The notes beneath the pieces are model-generated. The model worked only from the letters and a program-made list of their open reading frames with translations, was not told where the DNA came from and did no database searches. The translations under genes were made by a program, and so were the position numbers. A DNA stretch of 64,000 nucleotides, from NCBI GenBank assembly GCA_036898135.1, contig CM072511.1:42650103-42714102 (forward strand), read 5' to 3'. Source of the stretch: Oncomelania hupensis (Eukaryota > Mollusca > Gastropoda > Littorinimorpha > Pomatiopsidae). Shown here one piece after another: positions 11,640 to 23,765 of the stretch. The number at the start of each line of letters is the position of its first letter. The first letter of the stretch is position 1.

Positions 11640-11753
11640 GAAGAATAATAATAATAAGAATAATAATAAGAATAATAATAAGAATAATAATAAGAATAAT
11701 AATAAGAATAATAATAAAAATAATAATAAAAGCTTGTTCTCATTTAGAATACG

Positions 11754-11829
<76 letters not shown>
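11515..11829. repeat. AAT-type and GA microsatellites
   Basis: A long ATA/AAT run with AAG and TAG variants (11515-11732) is followed by a pure GA run (11757-11829). Translations of the run (poly-Tyr, poly-Arg-Glu) are artefacts. Confidence 0.97.
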
Positions 11830-11832
<3 letters not shown>

Positions 11833-12056
11833 AAGTTAATCAGGTATTGTCTTTTTTTGTTTTCTTTTCTGTTCTTTTTTTTATTTTTTTTATTTTTTTA
11901 TTTTGCTGTTTATAAAATTTATGATATACAGTAATTATATTTAGATACTTTTTTTTGCCACTTGTAGGAATCAGGATAGACCTCTCAATCATTACGACAT
12001 AAGCTGGAAAACATTTCAGAAACAATAATTGGTTTCTGTAAATTAACACGAACATA

Positions 12057-12347
12057 CTAATAAAATGGACGACTCTGGTTGTCTGCTGCTTTCATCGAGT
12101 CCTGATGTTTTTTCGCCTGCATGTGTTCTAACAGTGCTGTCAGACAACGATTCGCGAATCTCAATTCTTTGTTGCAAAGAATACAGCGTGCAATGCCAGG
12201 TTTATCTACTTTTCTAAAACAATTACCAACACGCTGTTCCGAGTCGACGACTTTCGCCATCTTTTCAAGCCATTCCCATTTCCACTTGTTGATTTCCCCT
12301 TCTTCAAAAGGGTCTCTGCGGTAAATAATACGTGAAACACACGACAT
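12057..12347 (-). CDS. BED-like C2H2 zinc-finger ORF in hAT-like element
   Basis: An ATG at 12347 opens 96 codons. The C-terminal half contains CILCNKEL then HMQAKKH, that is C-x2-C followed after 16 residues by H-x5-H, the pattern of BED-type zinc fingers that hAT transposases use to bind DNA. The N-terminus has a tryptophan-rich KWKWEWLEKM. No transposase catalytic region follows within the element. It may be an exon of a larger gene; function is inferred from the motif only. Confidence 0.5.
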   Translation of the reverse strand: MSCVSRIIYRRDPFEEGEINKWKWEWLEKMAKVVDSEQRVGNCFRKVDKPGIARCILCNKELRFANRCLTALLEHMQAKKHQDSMKAADNQSRPFY

Positions 12348-12630
12348 GATAGTATAGTGATAATAAACTAGCAATGGCGGACAGTGACAAAAGACTGAAC
12401 TTCACGTGAACCTCCAAACGTTCAACATCGCCTTCGCCCGCTGTAGTAATGTGATGCTATTAAGCCTTATTGGGCAGTGAATTCGATGTAACAATAGTGG
12501 GCGCAGGCGGCACTTTTAGTGACGAGGAAAAAAAAAAGCTGGACACGGACATGGATCAAAACTGGGACTTGGAGAAATTGCGTTTTGTGAATTTTTTTTT
12601 CTCGGAGCGATTTTTTTTCTCGCCTCTATT

Positions 12631-13050
12631 TTATTTTCTCGGGGGTGACGGCACCTTTTCTCGGAAAATCGCGGATCCGAGGAGAGTTCCCCAGCCTGCA
12701 ATTGGAGGTACAGGGGGCTATGCCCCCTGGCACTGTCAAGGGGCATGATCATTTAGTACATTTGGCAAGGCTGAAATCAAATTTCCTGGCATCAAAAAAT
12801 TGTGCGTAAATAAAAAACAACTTGTGCATGTGTGTTTTATACTTAATCAGAAAGAAAGTGTTTGTTTGTGAGAAAGAGAGAATTTGAAATGAAATAAATA
12901 TGATAGTTGTGAAAAAAACAGAAATAGGGGCGCAGTGCACGATGTCTCATGTGACAGTCTGTAACAGCACATTGACCTTATCCTCGGATTTCCTGATAAT
13001 TAAAATGATGTATTGTACTAAAAAAAAAAAAAAAAAAAAAAAAAAGAGCG
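12631..13050. other. Interior and right end of hAT-like element, no gene seen
   Basis: Includes a short G/C hairpin near 12708-12732 (GGGGG/CCCCC around CTATG), an A run (13020-13045) and G/C-rich sequence leading to the right inverted end. Nothing coding is recognised. Confidence 0.6.
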
Positions 13051-13184
13051 GAAGTGGGGGGAGGGGGTCCGGAACCCCCGTAACCCCCCCCCCCCTTCCC
13101 CCCTAGCACAGCCCTGCATATAACACATACAGCACAAAGCCAAAAGATGACATGCTAACAAAGCAACCATTGATTTAATATTAC

Positions 13185-13459
13185 CTGGTGCATTGAATCG
13201 ATTTGGAGTTGAAAATCTCGCAGGGGGGTTGAAGCAAGCCACAGAGATGCCTGATGTGTGCAGATGAGAAGCGGAGATGGTCTCTGCATTGCTGATCTGT
13301 GTAGCTGTCAAGATTAAAATCCCTCGCGAAGTGCAGACGTTCTTGATCCTCTTGGTATAGCAGCATAACAGCATACGCTTCTTCGAGGGAAGTGTCGTCA
13401 CACAGCACAAAATCAGCCAACAGATCCAAGTTCCAGTCGACAGCAGCAGCTGCAGTCAT
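13185..13459 (-). pseudogene. HARBI1-like: PIF/Harbinger transposase A, exon 1
   Basis: ATG at 13459. Encodes the N-terminal region typical of HARBI1-like proteins (SYTDQQCRDHLRFSSAHIR, then HLCGLLQPP). A frame change in the poly-C run near 13222 is inferred because only the shifted frame gives the phase that matches exon 2. The donor CACCAG/GTAATA (after 13185) fits the acceptor at 10012. The intron of about 3.2 kb now holds the hAT-like element. Confidence 0.75.
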
Positions 13460-14310
13460 GTTTGCATCATTTACAATGCAGATCTGTAACTTGAAGACAC
13501 ATTAAAGCGGTTAACAAAGGCCGAGTAAAAATCAATTTATGTTTAGGGTTACATGTCCCCAGATATTAGGGATGGTGTTGGTGCACTGGGTCAAAAGAGT
13601 ACAAAGTCGAGTGGCCCTTTTCCACCCCCCTCCCCCTACCTCCCTCCCCCCTCTTCTCCTCAAGTCGGCACAGCCAGGTCGACAAAACAGTCATTATGTT
13701 GAGATGACATTTGCAAAAGAACAGGACATTATTACTTCAGATTTATCTGACATCCATAGGCGCAAGCATCTCAAACAAACAAATAAGGCATCTATTTCTG
13801 TGAAACAGGATCACAAAATGGGCGCCTCGAGCTGTCTGTCTTACTAATCTGATCTAATCACACTACGGCACAAATACTACGGCACAAATACTAAATCTAA
13901 CCACACTACACACTAATCTAATCACTATATATAATACTACACTAAATACTAAATCTAATCACTAATACTAAATCTAATCACGCTACACTAATCACAAATA
14001 CTACAAATCTAATCACACTACCGTAAGCCCGTAACGGCACAAATACTACGGCACGCCTCGACTCGAGCTGTTTGTCCGACTAATCTGATCTAATCACACT
14101 ATTGCACAAATACACAAAAGGGGGGCATGGCATCATTCAAAATGCATGTATTCAGTCTTGTACAACGCGTGAAATAGCGAACGTAAATAACCTTGGTACA
14201 ACTTACCTTTCAGGCGAAGATTTCGTAAGGCGCGTTTGTAGAAAGGCTGCGCGCGCTCCTGGAAGTACGTCACACAGCTAAAAATAGGCAGGGAAATCCT
14301 TTCCTTACGA
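13460..14310. other. Non-coding stretch with a 52-bp direct repeat
   Basis: No gene seen. CTCGAGCTGT plus about 40 following bases occurs at 13828-13880 and again at 14062-14113, enclosing many short degenerate copies of AATCTAATCAC and ACGGCACAAATAC. This is a decayed tandem array of unknown origin. Confidence 0.7.
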
Positions 14311-16503
14311 AGAAGTATGCTCCTGCAAACTCTCCCTATTGAAAGAAGTTATTCTGAAAGGTTTCCCAGAGAAACGTTCAGTCGTTCAGATGTTCCAAGT
14401 TCAGTTAGGGTCCGATTGGACATTCAGAGATGAGCTTACATACACAGATGGTCTCATATTCCGCGGTCTGATGTTGATCGTACCAAAATCTCTCCAAGCA
14501 GTCAAATGCAAGAGCATGGCCAGCGAGACGAGCGAGCTTTAGATTGACCAACGAAACTTGGTTCGTAGCGATCACTTTCGTTTCCGATGATGCTGTCGGG
14601 AAACCCTTGCGAACTTTTCTTCGTGCCGAGGCGGTAGCGCCTTTAGCAGCAGACGAAATTCAGCTGAAGTTTAGGATCAAGGGCACTGGGATTTTTTTTA
14701 ACACAAATTCTATGGCCTCAACTTCTGTTTGCTACGCAAGCCTAGTAACTTGTCCGTTTAGATCTACAAACCTAGAACTGGTGCTCATCCAAGGGCTAAA
14801 ACATTAAAACATGGACAGTGTTCGTGCACATCCATACGAATACACCAGTAAAGTGATTTTACATCTTTACCATGCTCGTAAGAGTCACTTGAAACCTAGA
14901 AATATTGCCAAACATAATGTTGAAAATATTTATCGGAACCACAACTCCTCCGCCATTTTATAGATGAGAGCAAAAGCAGGCGAAAACAGCACCCTTTTTG
15001 AAGAGCAAACTACACCAATGTTAGTGCATCAAATCAACAACAAATGGTGTGAGAATACAGTTATAACATTTGTTCAAGCTTACGTTTACAGCAATTGCCC
15101 CGATCTCTGTACAAAATACCAGAAACATACCTACGAATCACGATTCGTCAAAATGATGAAAATTCCGCTTTTTCGCGATACGAAGTTTGTAGCGTAGGCA
15201 AATGAGGAGGTCGTGACCTTTGTAAAGCGCAAAAGTGATGACGTAGAAAGGGAGTTTCCCTACGAAAAAGTATTACGAACTAAGTTTCGTTATGTTCTGG
15301 ATAGGTATGTCCTCAAAGATAGAAGAAATTGTACAAGCATGAAGAGTCTGTGCAGAAAATGCTGGAGTGAATCTCAAAGAACCAATGATTTCGATGGAGA
15401 TACCAGAGACCGTGGGCAAAAGTAGCAGCAAATTTGTTCGAGCTGAACAAGACACATTATTTGCTGGTGGTAATTATTATCCCACGTGGCCAGAAGTCAT
15501 CACCCTGAACAAGTTGAGTAGCAAACCCGTAATCGACCACATGAGGAGTCTGATCGCGAGGTATGGAATACCTGATGAGTTGATTATAGACAATGGACCG
15601 CAATTCGTGAGCAAAGAGTTTTCAGAGTTCATGAAGGACTATAAAATCAAACATACAACAAATCCTTATCATCCGCAGGCAAATGGCCGGGCAGAAAGAA
15701 TGGTTCAGACAGTCAAACATCTTCTAACAAAAGCCAAAAATCCATTCAAAGCATTACTCGACTACAGAAACACACCGCTAGACAAAGGCAAATCATCCGC
15801 AGAAATGTTTTTAGGCAGAACACTAAAATCAACACTCCCAGCAAGAGAAGAACTTCTGAAACCAGGAACGAACGAAAAACGATGCTTAACGTCCTATTGC
15901 ACGAGCGTTAAGGACGATCACCACGTCGCCACCCTGACAACAATGACCATCATTATCATATCAAGAATGAGATCCAACGGATCTTTTTTAATCTAACTTA
16001 ACCAAAGCCACAAAAATAATTATCCACAAAGCTATGACTGAAAGACAGAAAATACAGAAAACATTCTTTGACAATAAAGCCTGTGACACTTTGACAAAAT
16101 TCAAAGCTGTAGATTCAGTTATGATGAACTTTGCGAACAAATGGAAAAGGGCAGAAGTTGTAAATACTCAATCCACACCGAGATCTTACATTGTGAAAGA
16201 TGAACAGAATGTACAGTATAGAAGAAACCGCAGAATGCTAATATTAACTAGGGTAGTATTTAGAGACAGTGATTCTGACAGGTCAATCACAAACACAACA
16301 TATACACAGCACAGTGCAAAAGATCAGGCCCAGAATGCGCCCAATCAAACTCAACATACAACAGAAAAAAGAAATGTAGTCAATGAATCGAATTCCAACA
16401 CAGTCAGACAAAAGCAAAGTTGTAGAAAACAATGAGAGTGTGGTTAAAACCAGATCAGGTAGAATCAGTAAACCACCAAAGAAGTACAGTGATGAATACC
16501 CTT
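14310..16503 (+). pseudogene. Decayed Ty3/Gypsy pol: pre-integrase and integrase remnant
   Basis: Plus-strand remnant of a conventional-order gypsy. VILKGFPEKRS and DELTYTDGLIF (14339-14460) are the stretch between RNase H and integrase. After an inserted TIR element the frame resumes near 15292 with zinc-finger remnants, then the integrase core (RYGIPDELIIDNGPQF near 15560-15610, NPYHPQANGRAERM near 15660-15700, DYRNTP near 15760) and C-terminal parts to about 16503. At least one stop and several frameshifts break it. No LTRs are recognised. Confidence 0.85.
14550..15291. mobile_element. Small TIR element inserted in gypsy remnant
   Basis: AACGAAACTTGGTTCGTA at 14550 is matched, with one mismatch, by the inverted copy ending at 15291. 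The gypsy reading stops at the left end and resumes just after the right end. No transposase is seen inside, and no clear target duplication. It is probably a MITE; the TIR motif is itself partly palindromic. Confidence 0.65.
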
Positions 16504-17274
<771 letters not shown>

Positions 17275-17279
17275 ACATG

Positions 17280-18668
17280 TGTGACAGTCGGACGATTAGC
17301 TCTGGCTCTGCTTGCCACAACTTTCCCCACTCGCCGGCTGACCGCCCGGTCCAAGCCCCGCCCAGCTATCACCGTCCCACGTGACCCTGAGATTAGACCC
17401 TGGAACTGGTAGACTTAATTTCGTCAGTCCAATTCCGCTAGCCCAAGCGAACACACTGCTTGCCGAAGACACGTCTGCACCCACGTTGCGACCGCTGAGC
17501 TTCGCCAATATTCTTGTGTTTAAACCCGTTCCTTGGTCCAGCTAAGAGTGGTGACTTATTTCATATCATTTAGCATCCCCATCACCCGTCGATTTCCCAA
17601 CACGTTCGTATGTCTTGTAGATATTTATGTCAGTGTCTGTGGTTTGTCTTGATGTATTGCTTGTGATATGCATTTTGCTTCTTGTATCCATTATCTGTAG
17701 TTTGATTGTTGCTCATGCCATGCTTGTATTTATACATGTATATCCCCCTGCCTAGACTCTTGTATAAATCCCCCATGCCATGTTTCCCTGTTACTTAGAT
17801 TAAAGTCCCCCAGTAAAGCACCCTTGCATATAGTAGCCATTGTCCTGTATTTATCCCTTTTTGCTTTCCCCCCTGATCCTATTGTGTAAATATCCACCCC
17901 TGCTGTCCATAACCCCATCTTAGGCGCCGAAACTATTATCCATGCGCGCTCAATGGCGCGGCATCCAGAGTATGGATGCACCTCTGATACTGAGTCAATA
18001 CTCCCTTGCAGAACGGTCCTTAATCCCTGGTTGACACTGTGAAGTGTGAGAGGAGAAATACAGCCCAACCGGCAAGCACCGTTGACCGGTTGTACCAACA
18101 GCCTCCGATTACTCAAGAACCCGACCCAGTGACCTGGACTGGACAACCGACGCCACGCGACTGGACACTTGCGCAATCGCCATCCAGACTCCTGAGGCAA
18201 CCACCGCCTACGTACTAGCAGATAAGTGCGCACCCAGCGCACACCACAATTCTCGGAATATCTGGCTACCCAAGGACTAACGCATCCAGATACCCCTTTG
18301 CCACATGATGATATCAGTCCACATTCGCCCCAGTGACTCTAAAATAGCTAAACCAGAATAACTCCAAGATACCCTGGACGTTAACAGACTATCACTAGTG
18401 ACTCAGCCGTAAGCCTACCCCCTACGCCTGACCTGCAATATAATAAAATGTCTAATATTGTATTATAACACCCGACTTCCCCTTGTTCAGATTTTCCACT
18501 AGTTTAGTTTGTATTCTTCTCGTCTGCCCTTTAACTTTCTATCATTCTTTAGTACTCCCAGCATTATTTCCCTGAACGTCACCGCACGTTGGCCTAGTCA
18601 AGGGAGGCAACACAGCGCGGGGGAATAATTGCTAATCCTCATCCCCCCAACCCCCTATCTTCGTGACA
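17280..18668 (+). repeat. 5' LTR of element 2
   Basis: 1389 bp, TG...CA bounded. Compared with the 3' LTR it lacks a segment of about 113 bp (absent near 17943) and one of about 46 bp (near 18030). Confidence 0.95.
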
Positions 18669-18675
18669 TTAATTT

Positions 18676-18693
18676 TGGCGACCCCGACGAGAC
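18676..18693 (+). other. Primer binding site of element 2
   Basis: TGGCGACCCCGACGAGAC, seven bases after the 5' LTR, fits a tRNA 3' end complement. The primer tRNA is not identified. Element 3 has the similar TGGTGACCCTGACGAACG. Confidence 0.6.
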
Positions 18694-19008
18694 CAAAGAC
18701 TTAGATTTCCACCCCAGCCCCAGTAGAGATAGGACCTAGCCCCCTAGCCAGTAGTGTGTAGCCTAGCCCCATAGGTCCCCTACTTGCACTCCAGAATTGT
18801 GGTGGCACGCCGAGGTTTTTTCTTGCTTCCATTTTTTATGTTTTGATTGCTTGCTTGTTGTCTCTGTGTCCGTGTTGTGTTGTATTCGCCCCTGTGTCAT
18901 TTCACCTTAGCTTCATTCCAGCCCGCCCCTTGTTTGCTGTCAGTGTACCCCCCTGTGAGCGCCCCTTCATCACGGTTAGGACCCTTGAGGTAAGTCGCTT
19001 CTCTTACC

Positions 19009-20580
19009 ATGGCCGACCGGGGAGAACTAGCCCTCAAGTACAAGGGTATTGGCGAGAGCTTAGGGCTCGCCGGCACTGAGTATGTCCTCACCAACGTGGA
19101 GGCAGACGTGGCGGAGGAGAAGTTGAGGAGAGAGGAGAGGGCGAAGGAACGGGAGGCGAAGAGAGAGGAGGAAGAGAGGGCAGCAACACGGAAGCGAGAG
19201 GAGGAGAAAGAGCGAATCGCCGAAGAGGAGAGAGCCGCAGCACGGAAGCGAGAGGAAGAGAAAGAGCGATTCGCCAAAGAGGAGAGAGCCGCAACACGGA
19301 AGCGAGAGGAGGAGAGAGAGAGGATAGCCGAGGAAGAGAGAGCAGTAGCACGGAGGAGAGAGGAGGTAAAGGAGAGGTTAGAGGAGGAGGAGAGAGCCGC
19401 AGCGCGCGCAGAAAAGGCGAAGGATAAGGAAATCGAGAGACGCCGGCAACTGCTCCAGATCGAGCGCGAGCGCCGCGACTTAGGCTTCGGATCGCCCGCT
19501 AGCGACGATTTCGTCCTCAGCGCATCCAGCTCCACCGCCAGCGCCGGAACACCCTCAGTCACCCCGCCGATCCCGGGGATGAGCTTCACTTTAGACCCCC
19601 TCGTCGAGCGCGACGAATCGATAGAAGTCTACCTCGCCCGATTCGAGCGAGTCGCGGGAGAAAACCAGCTCGACCAGCAACACTGGTACAGGAAACTGAG
19701 CCACGGCCTAAAAGGAAAAGCGTACGAGATCCTCGCCAAGACTCCGACTGCTGAGGAGGGCGACTACCCCGCCCTAAAGAAAGCGCTGCTCCACGGATTC
19801 GAACTTTCCGGCGAACACTACCGGAAGAGCTTCCGTAACTCCCGGAGAGAGAAGGGAGAGAAATTCACTCAGTTCGCCGACCGGCTAGCCACTATGAGAG
19901 ACAAGTGGATCGAGCAGACGGAGGGGCCCAAAACTTACGATGGGCTGCTCGAACTGATGTTAGCCGAGCAACTGAAAGGAACCATGCCGGGGGAACTTCG
20001 GACCTTCGCCGCCGAATAGGGAGCCGCCCGCTTGGAAGACCTCATAATAGTCGCGGACCGCTACCTGACCGCCCACCCCGACGACCGACAGCCTCGCCGG
20101 GAACCCCTAGCACCCTCGTCACCAGACACCCGCCAGCAACCTCGCCGGCCCGTCCCGCCAGCGAACAACCGTCCACCCCCGCCTAAAGGACGCCCAAACA
20201 CCGGAGCAGAGCCTGGGAAGCGGAGCGGAGAGCTCTACTGCGGCTACTGCCAGCGCCGAGGACACACCCGGGAAAAGTGTTTTCGCCGCCTCAGCGACCA
20301 GCGTCGCAAACAAGGAACCGTGTTGGCTCTGCGCCAGGTCACTCCCGACGGGAACCCGGTGACCCCCGTCGCCACTCCCACCGATCGCCCGGCCGTCACG
20401 GAGCAGGTGACAGTGAACGACCACCCCGCACACTGCCTCTACGACACCGGTCTAACCTTCGATGCCGTCGTCCGCCGCTCGCTGATTAGGGACAGCGATC
20501 TGACCGGCGAACAGATCACCCTGAAGCTGGCCGACGCATCACGGCCCAGCACCACGCTCCCTATCGCCCGGATCAACCCT
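19009..20580 (+). pseudogene. Gag-protease of element 2, broken
   Basis: ATG at 19009 in good context. Residues 56-127 are four near-identical 18-residue Glu/Arg-rich repeats predicted to form a charged helix. A capsid-like domain follows (about residues 200-335). An in-frame TAG at 20017-20019 interrupts the end of capsid; the same frame continues with a zinc knuckle CGYCQRRGHTREKC (near 20240) and the protease aspartate in YDTGLTF (near 20440). A one-base shift near 20575 is needed to pass into the pol frame, which holds the protease end LYDLILGCRYV. Confidence 0.88.
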
Positions 20581-20617
20581 CACCAGCCGCTACGTCACGG
20601 GATCCATCCAAGCCGCC

Positions 20618-23575
20618 GTGATGGACCAACCTCTCTACGACTTGATTTTGGGATGTCGTTACGTCTTCTTGGGAATGCCGCCCCAGCCTGTGGAGTCGAT
20701 GGCCGCCGTCCAGACGCGCGCCCAAACGAAATCAGCCGCGACCCCACCACCGATACCCAACCAGATGCCGGAGCAAATCCGGAAGGCCCAGGAAGAAGAC
20801 GCCACCCTGCGCAAATGCTACGGGAAGCTACCCGCCGCGCGCACTCCACCCAAGACCGGGGACTTTTACGTCGATGACGGACTGTTGTACCGCCAGAAGG
20901 ATGACCACTCTCAGCTAGTCGTACCTGCGACCCTTCGCCCCCAAGTCCTGGAATTTGGCCACTGCATGCCACTAAGTGGTCACATGGGGATAGGAGCAAC
21001 TGCCCTGCGTATCAGCGCGCAGTACCACTGGCCCGGGATGACCGAAGACGTAAAACGGTACGTCAAATCCTGCCGCCAGTGCCAACGATTCTCACCCCGC
21101 CATCATACCGTACCAGTAACCATCAGCCCCACCGTCGTCGTAGGAACGCCTTTCCAAAGAGTAGCCGTCGACATAGTTGGGCCCCTACCGCGAACCAAGA
21201 AGCGGAACCAATACCTACTCACCCTAGTCGACGCATGCTCCATGTGGTGTGAGGCCGTTCCCCTGCCGAAGATCGACGCCGCCCGAGTCGCCGACGCGCT
21301 CGTCAATATCTTCACGCGAGTCGGATTCCCGGAGAGCATCCTGACCGACAACGGGTCACAGTTCACGGGAAGACTGATGCAGGAAGTCTTCCATCTGCTA
21401 CGCATCCGGCACATCCGCACTCCACCCTACCACCCCGCCAGCAACGGACAGGTCGAGCGCCTGAATGGGACGCTCATCTCTATCATACGGAAGATCGCCG
21501 ACGACCAACCCACCGCGTGGGACACCTACGTCACGTCAGCGCTCTTCGCGTACCGAGAGACTCCACACACCTCCACCGGATACACCCCTTCCACGTTGCT
21601 CTTTGGGAGACCCCTCTCTGGACCCCTAGCTGCCTTGCGACGCAGCTGGACAGACGCCAAGCTCGACGAAACACCGGTCGACGCTACCAAGTATGTCACC
21701 AAGCTCCAGGAGACCCTTAAGGCCACGTGGAAAGCCGCCTCCGCCAACCTGAAGAAGGCGAGAGAGAGACAGGCCCGATATCACAACCGCCGCACCCGCG
21801 ACCGAGAGCTTCAAGTAGGAGACCAGGTCCTGCTACTGCTCCCCAGCGGCACAACCAAGCTCGATATCGCCTGGCAAGGACCCTACAAGGTGCTGGAGAA
21901 ACTCTCCCGAACAACCTACCGCATTGAGGTAGACGGAAAACCCAGGACCCACCATATCAACTTACTCAAGCGGTACCTGGAACAGCCCGCAGTCGCCCCG
22001 GATACCCACTCGCTACTTACGGTCGCGCTGGCCGTCGAGGTGGATGGGACAGAGACCGGCGTCGCCGAATATCCGCTACAAGGGAAGGAATCCTTCCGGG
22101 ACGTATCTCTCGGCCCATCGCTCCCCGCCAGCCAGCAACGCCAACTACGCTCCATCATAGCCGACTACAAGGAAGTACTAACCGACGTACCCGGGAGAAC
22201 GGATCTCGAAGAAGTTCACCTAACTCTGACGGACTCCACGCCCGTCCGCCAGAAACCGTACCCCGTCCCGCTATCCCAGCAGCAGGTAGTGAGGAAAGAA
22301 GTTGAGGCTCTGCTACAAGCCGGAGTCATCGCTCCATCTCGTTCCCCCTACAGCGCCGGCATAGTACTATCACGCAAGCCCAGTGGAGAGCACCGCCTCT
22401 GCATCGATTTCCGACAGCTCAACCTCGTGACGCAGTTCGTGCCCGGACCCATGTCCGACCCAACGGACCTGTTCGCGAAGCTGCAGTCAGCGAGATACTT
22501 CTCCCGAGTGGATTTGAGCAAAGGATTCTATCAGATCCCGGTGCACCCATCTTCCCGACAGTACCTGGCCTTCAGTACCATGGACGGCCACTATGAGTTC
22601 AACGTCCTGCCGTTTGGTCTTCACAATGCGCCGAGCATTTTCAGCACTATGATGCGGAAACTACTGGACCCCCTCAACTGCTCGTCCCTGCATTCCTTCA
22701 TGGACGACATCCTCGTCGCCACAGAAACTTGGGAAGAGCACCTGCGAGTGGTACGCCAACTATTACGCCGCCTCAGAGAAGCTGGTCTCACCGCGCGACT
22801 GACCAAGTGCCAGTTCGGCTACCAGGAACTCGAGTTCCTAGGCCACACCATCAGCCATGGACAGCTCCGACCACTGGAGAAGACCATCCAGCGCCTCCGA
22901 GACGCGCCCCGCCCCAAGACTAAGAAGGACGTCCAATCCTTCCTGGGATTGAGCGGGTTCTATCAGAAATTTGTGCCAGGGTACAATGGAATCGCCGCAC
23001 CCCTATCGAGCCTAACCTGGAAATCATCACCGGACCGAGTTCTTTGGACCCCGCAGTGCGAAGCTGCATTCCAGGAACTAAAGGAGAAGCTGACGTCGCA
23101 GCCAGTTTTGCGACTACCCAACCACTCGCAACCCTTCGTCCTGCGCACAGACGCCAGCGACGTAGGCCTCGGAGCCGTACTTCTCCAACGAGACTCCGCG
23201 GACACGACTACACTCTTCCCCGTCGCCTACGCCAGCAGGAAGCTGAAACCGGCGGAACAGAACTATGCCACGTCGGAGAAGGATTGCCTCGCCCTCGTCT
23301 GGGCCGTTCAGAAGTTTCAACTATATCTATACGGCACTCACTTCACCGTACAAGTCGACCATCAGCCGCTATCCTTCCTAGCGACTTCGAAATCCCTCAA
23401 CGCCCGGCTGATGAGATGGGCTCTGTTGCTCCAGGCGTATTCGTTCCAGCTTGAGCACATCCCAGGGAGGGATAATCACGGAGCGGACTTCCTCAGCCGC
23501 CATCCCGCATCCGACTCCACCGAGTCCCCACTGAGGGCCGACGCCCCAGAGTTCGTTCCAGCCACCACCCACTAA
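20618..23575 (+). CDS. Pol of element 2: integrase, RT, RNase H
   Basis: One open frame of about 985 codons beginning in the protease tail. Integrase zinc region (H...H, CRQCQ), DDE core at about residues 183 (AVDIVGP), 243 (LTDNGSQF) and 278 (QVERLNGT), then RT (CIDFRQLN near 595, catalytic FMDDILVA near 694) and RNase H (RTDASDVGLGAVLL near 844; SEKDCLALVW). All catalytic acidic residues are present. Integrase ahead of RT marks the Gmr1-like branch. No initiator is expected; it would be made as a Gag-Pol fusion, which the upstream breaks prevent here. Confidence 0.93.
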   Translation: MMDQPLYDLILGCRYVFLGMPPQPVESMAAVQTRAQTKSAATPPPIPNQMPEQIRKAQEEDATLRKCYGKLPAARTPPKTGDFYVDDGLLYRQKDDHSQLVVPATLRPQVLEFGHCMPLSGHMGIGATALRISAQYHWPGMTEDVKRYVKSCRQCQRFSPRHHTVPVTISPTVVVGTPFQRVAVDIVGPLPRTKKRNQYLLTLVDACSMWCEAVPLPKIDAARVADALVNIFTRVGFPESILTDNGSQFTGRLMQEVFHLLRIRHIRTPPYHPASNGQVERLNGTLISIIRKIADDQPTAWDTYVTSALFAYRETPHTSTGYTPSTLLFGRPLSGPLAALRRSWTDAKLDETPVDATKYVTKLQETLKATWKAASANLKKARERQARYHNRRTRDRELQVGDQVLLLLPSGTTKLDIAWQGPYKVLEKLSRTTYRIEVDGKPRTHHINLLKRYLEQPAVAPDTHSLLTVALAVEVDGTETGVAEYPLQGKESFRDVSLGPSLPASQQRQLRSIIADYKEVLTDVPGRTDLEEVHLTLTDSTPVRQKPYPVPLSQQQVVRKEVEALLQAGVIAPSRSPYSAGIVLSRKPSGEHRLCIDFRQLNLVTQFVPGPMSDPTDLFAKLQSARYFSRVDLSKGFYQIPVHPSSRQYLAFSTMDGHYEFNVLPFGLHNAPSIFSTMMRKLLDPLNCSSLHSFMDDILVATETWEEHLRVVRQLLRRLREAGLTARLTKCQFGYQELEFLGHTISHGQLRPLEKTIQRLRDAPRPKTKKDVQSFLGLSGFYQKFVPGYNGIAAPLSSLTWKSSPDRVLWTPQCEAAFQELKEKLTSQPVLRLPNHSQPFVLRTDASDVGLGAVLLQRDSADTTTLFPVAYASRKLKPAEQNYATSEKDCLALVWAVQKFQLYLYGTHFTVQVDHQPLSFLATSKSLNARLMRWALLLQAYSFQLEHIPGRDNHGADFLSRHPASDSTESPLRADAPEFVPATTH

Positions 23576-23749
23576 CCGTCGCCGGAACCCGGAAGCTCCG
23601 CGGACCCCAGCCTTGGGCATCCGCCACCTACCACCCGGAACCCCGTCTAGCCCCAGCAGCTCCCGAACCACCTCCGCCCACACCCCGCACCGCAGCAGAC
23701 CCCAGAGCTATCGGCCGATTCTACGTCGAGGCCGAGGACCTCGCCTTTT

Positions 23750-23765
23750 CCTTGGGGGGGGCCTC
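23750..23765 (+). other. Polypurine tract of element 2
   Basis: A run of eight G directly upstream of the 3' LTR, in the expected place for priming plus-strand DNA. Confidence 0.6.

Larger units (their letters stand above)
10415..13116. mobile_element. hAT-like DNA transposon in the Harbinger intron
   Basis: Short inverted ends CAGGGCTGTGCYAG (10415-10428 and 13103-13116), next to G-rich stretches, are flanked by CATAT on both sides (10410-10414 and 13117-13121). CAGGG termini are typical of hAT elements; a 5-bp duplication is atypical of classic 8-bp hATs but occurs in some hAT families. The interior holds a zinc-finger ORF, several hairpins and long microsatellites but no transposase, so it is non-autonomous. 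It fills most of the 3.2-kb intron of transposase A. Confidence 0.65.

Noticed and set aside
11438..11743. Long poly-tyrosine, poly-leucine, poly-threonine and poly-asparagine frames here and at 16824, 30982, 31658, 41715 and 45451
   Set aside because: They are translations of trinucleotide microsatellites, open in several frames by composition.
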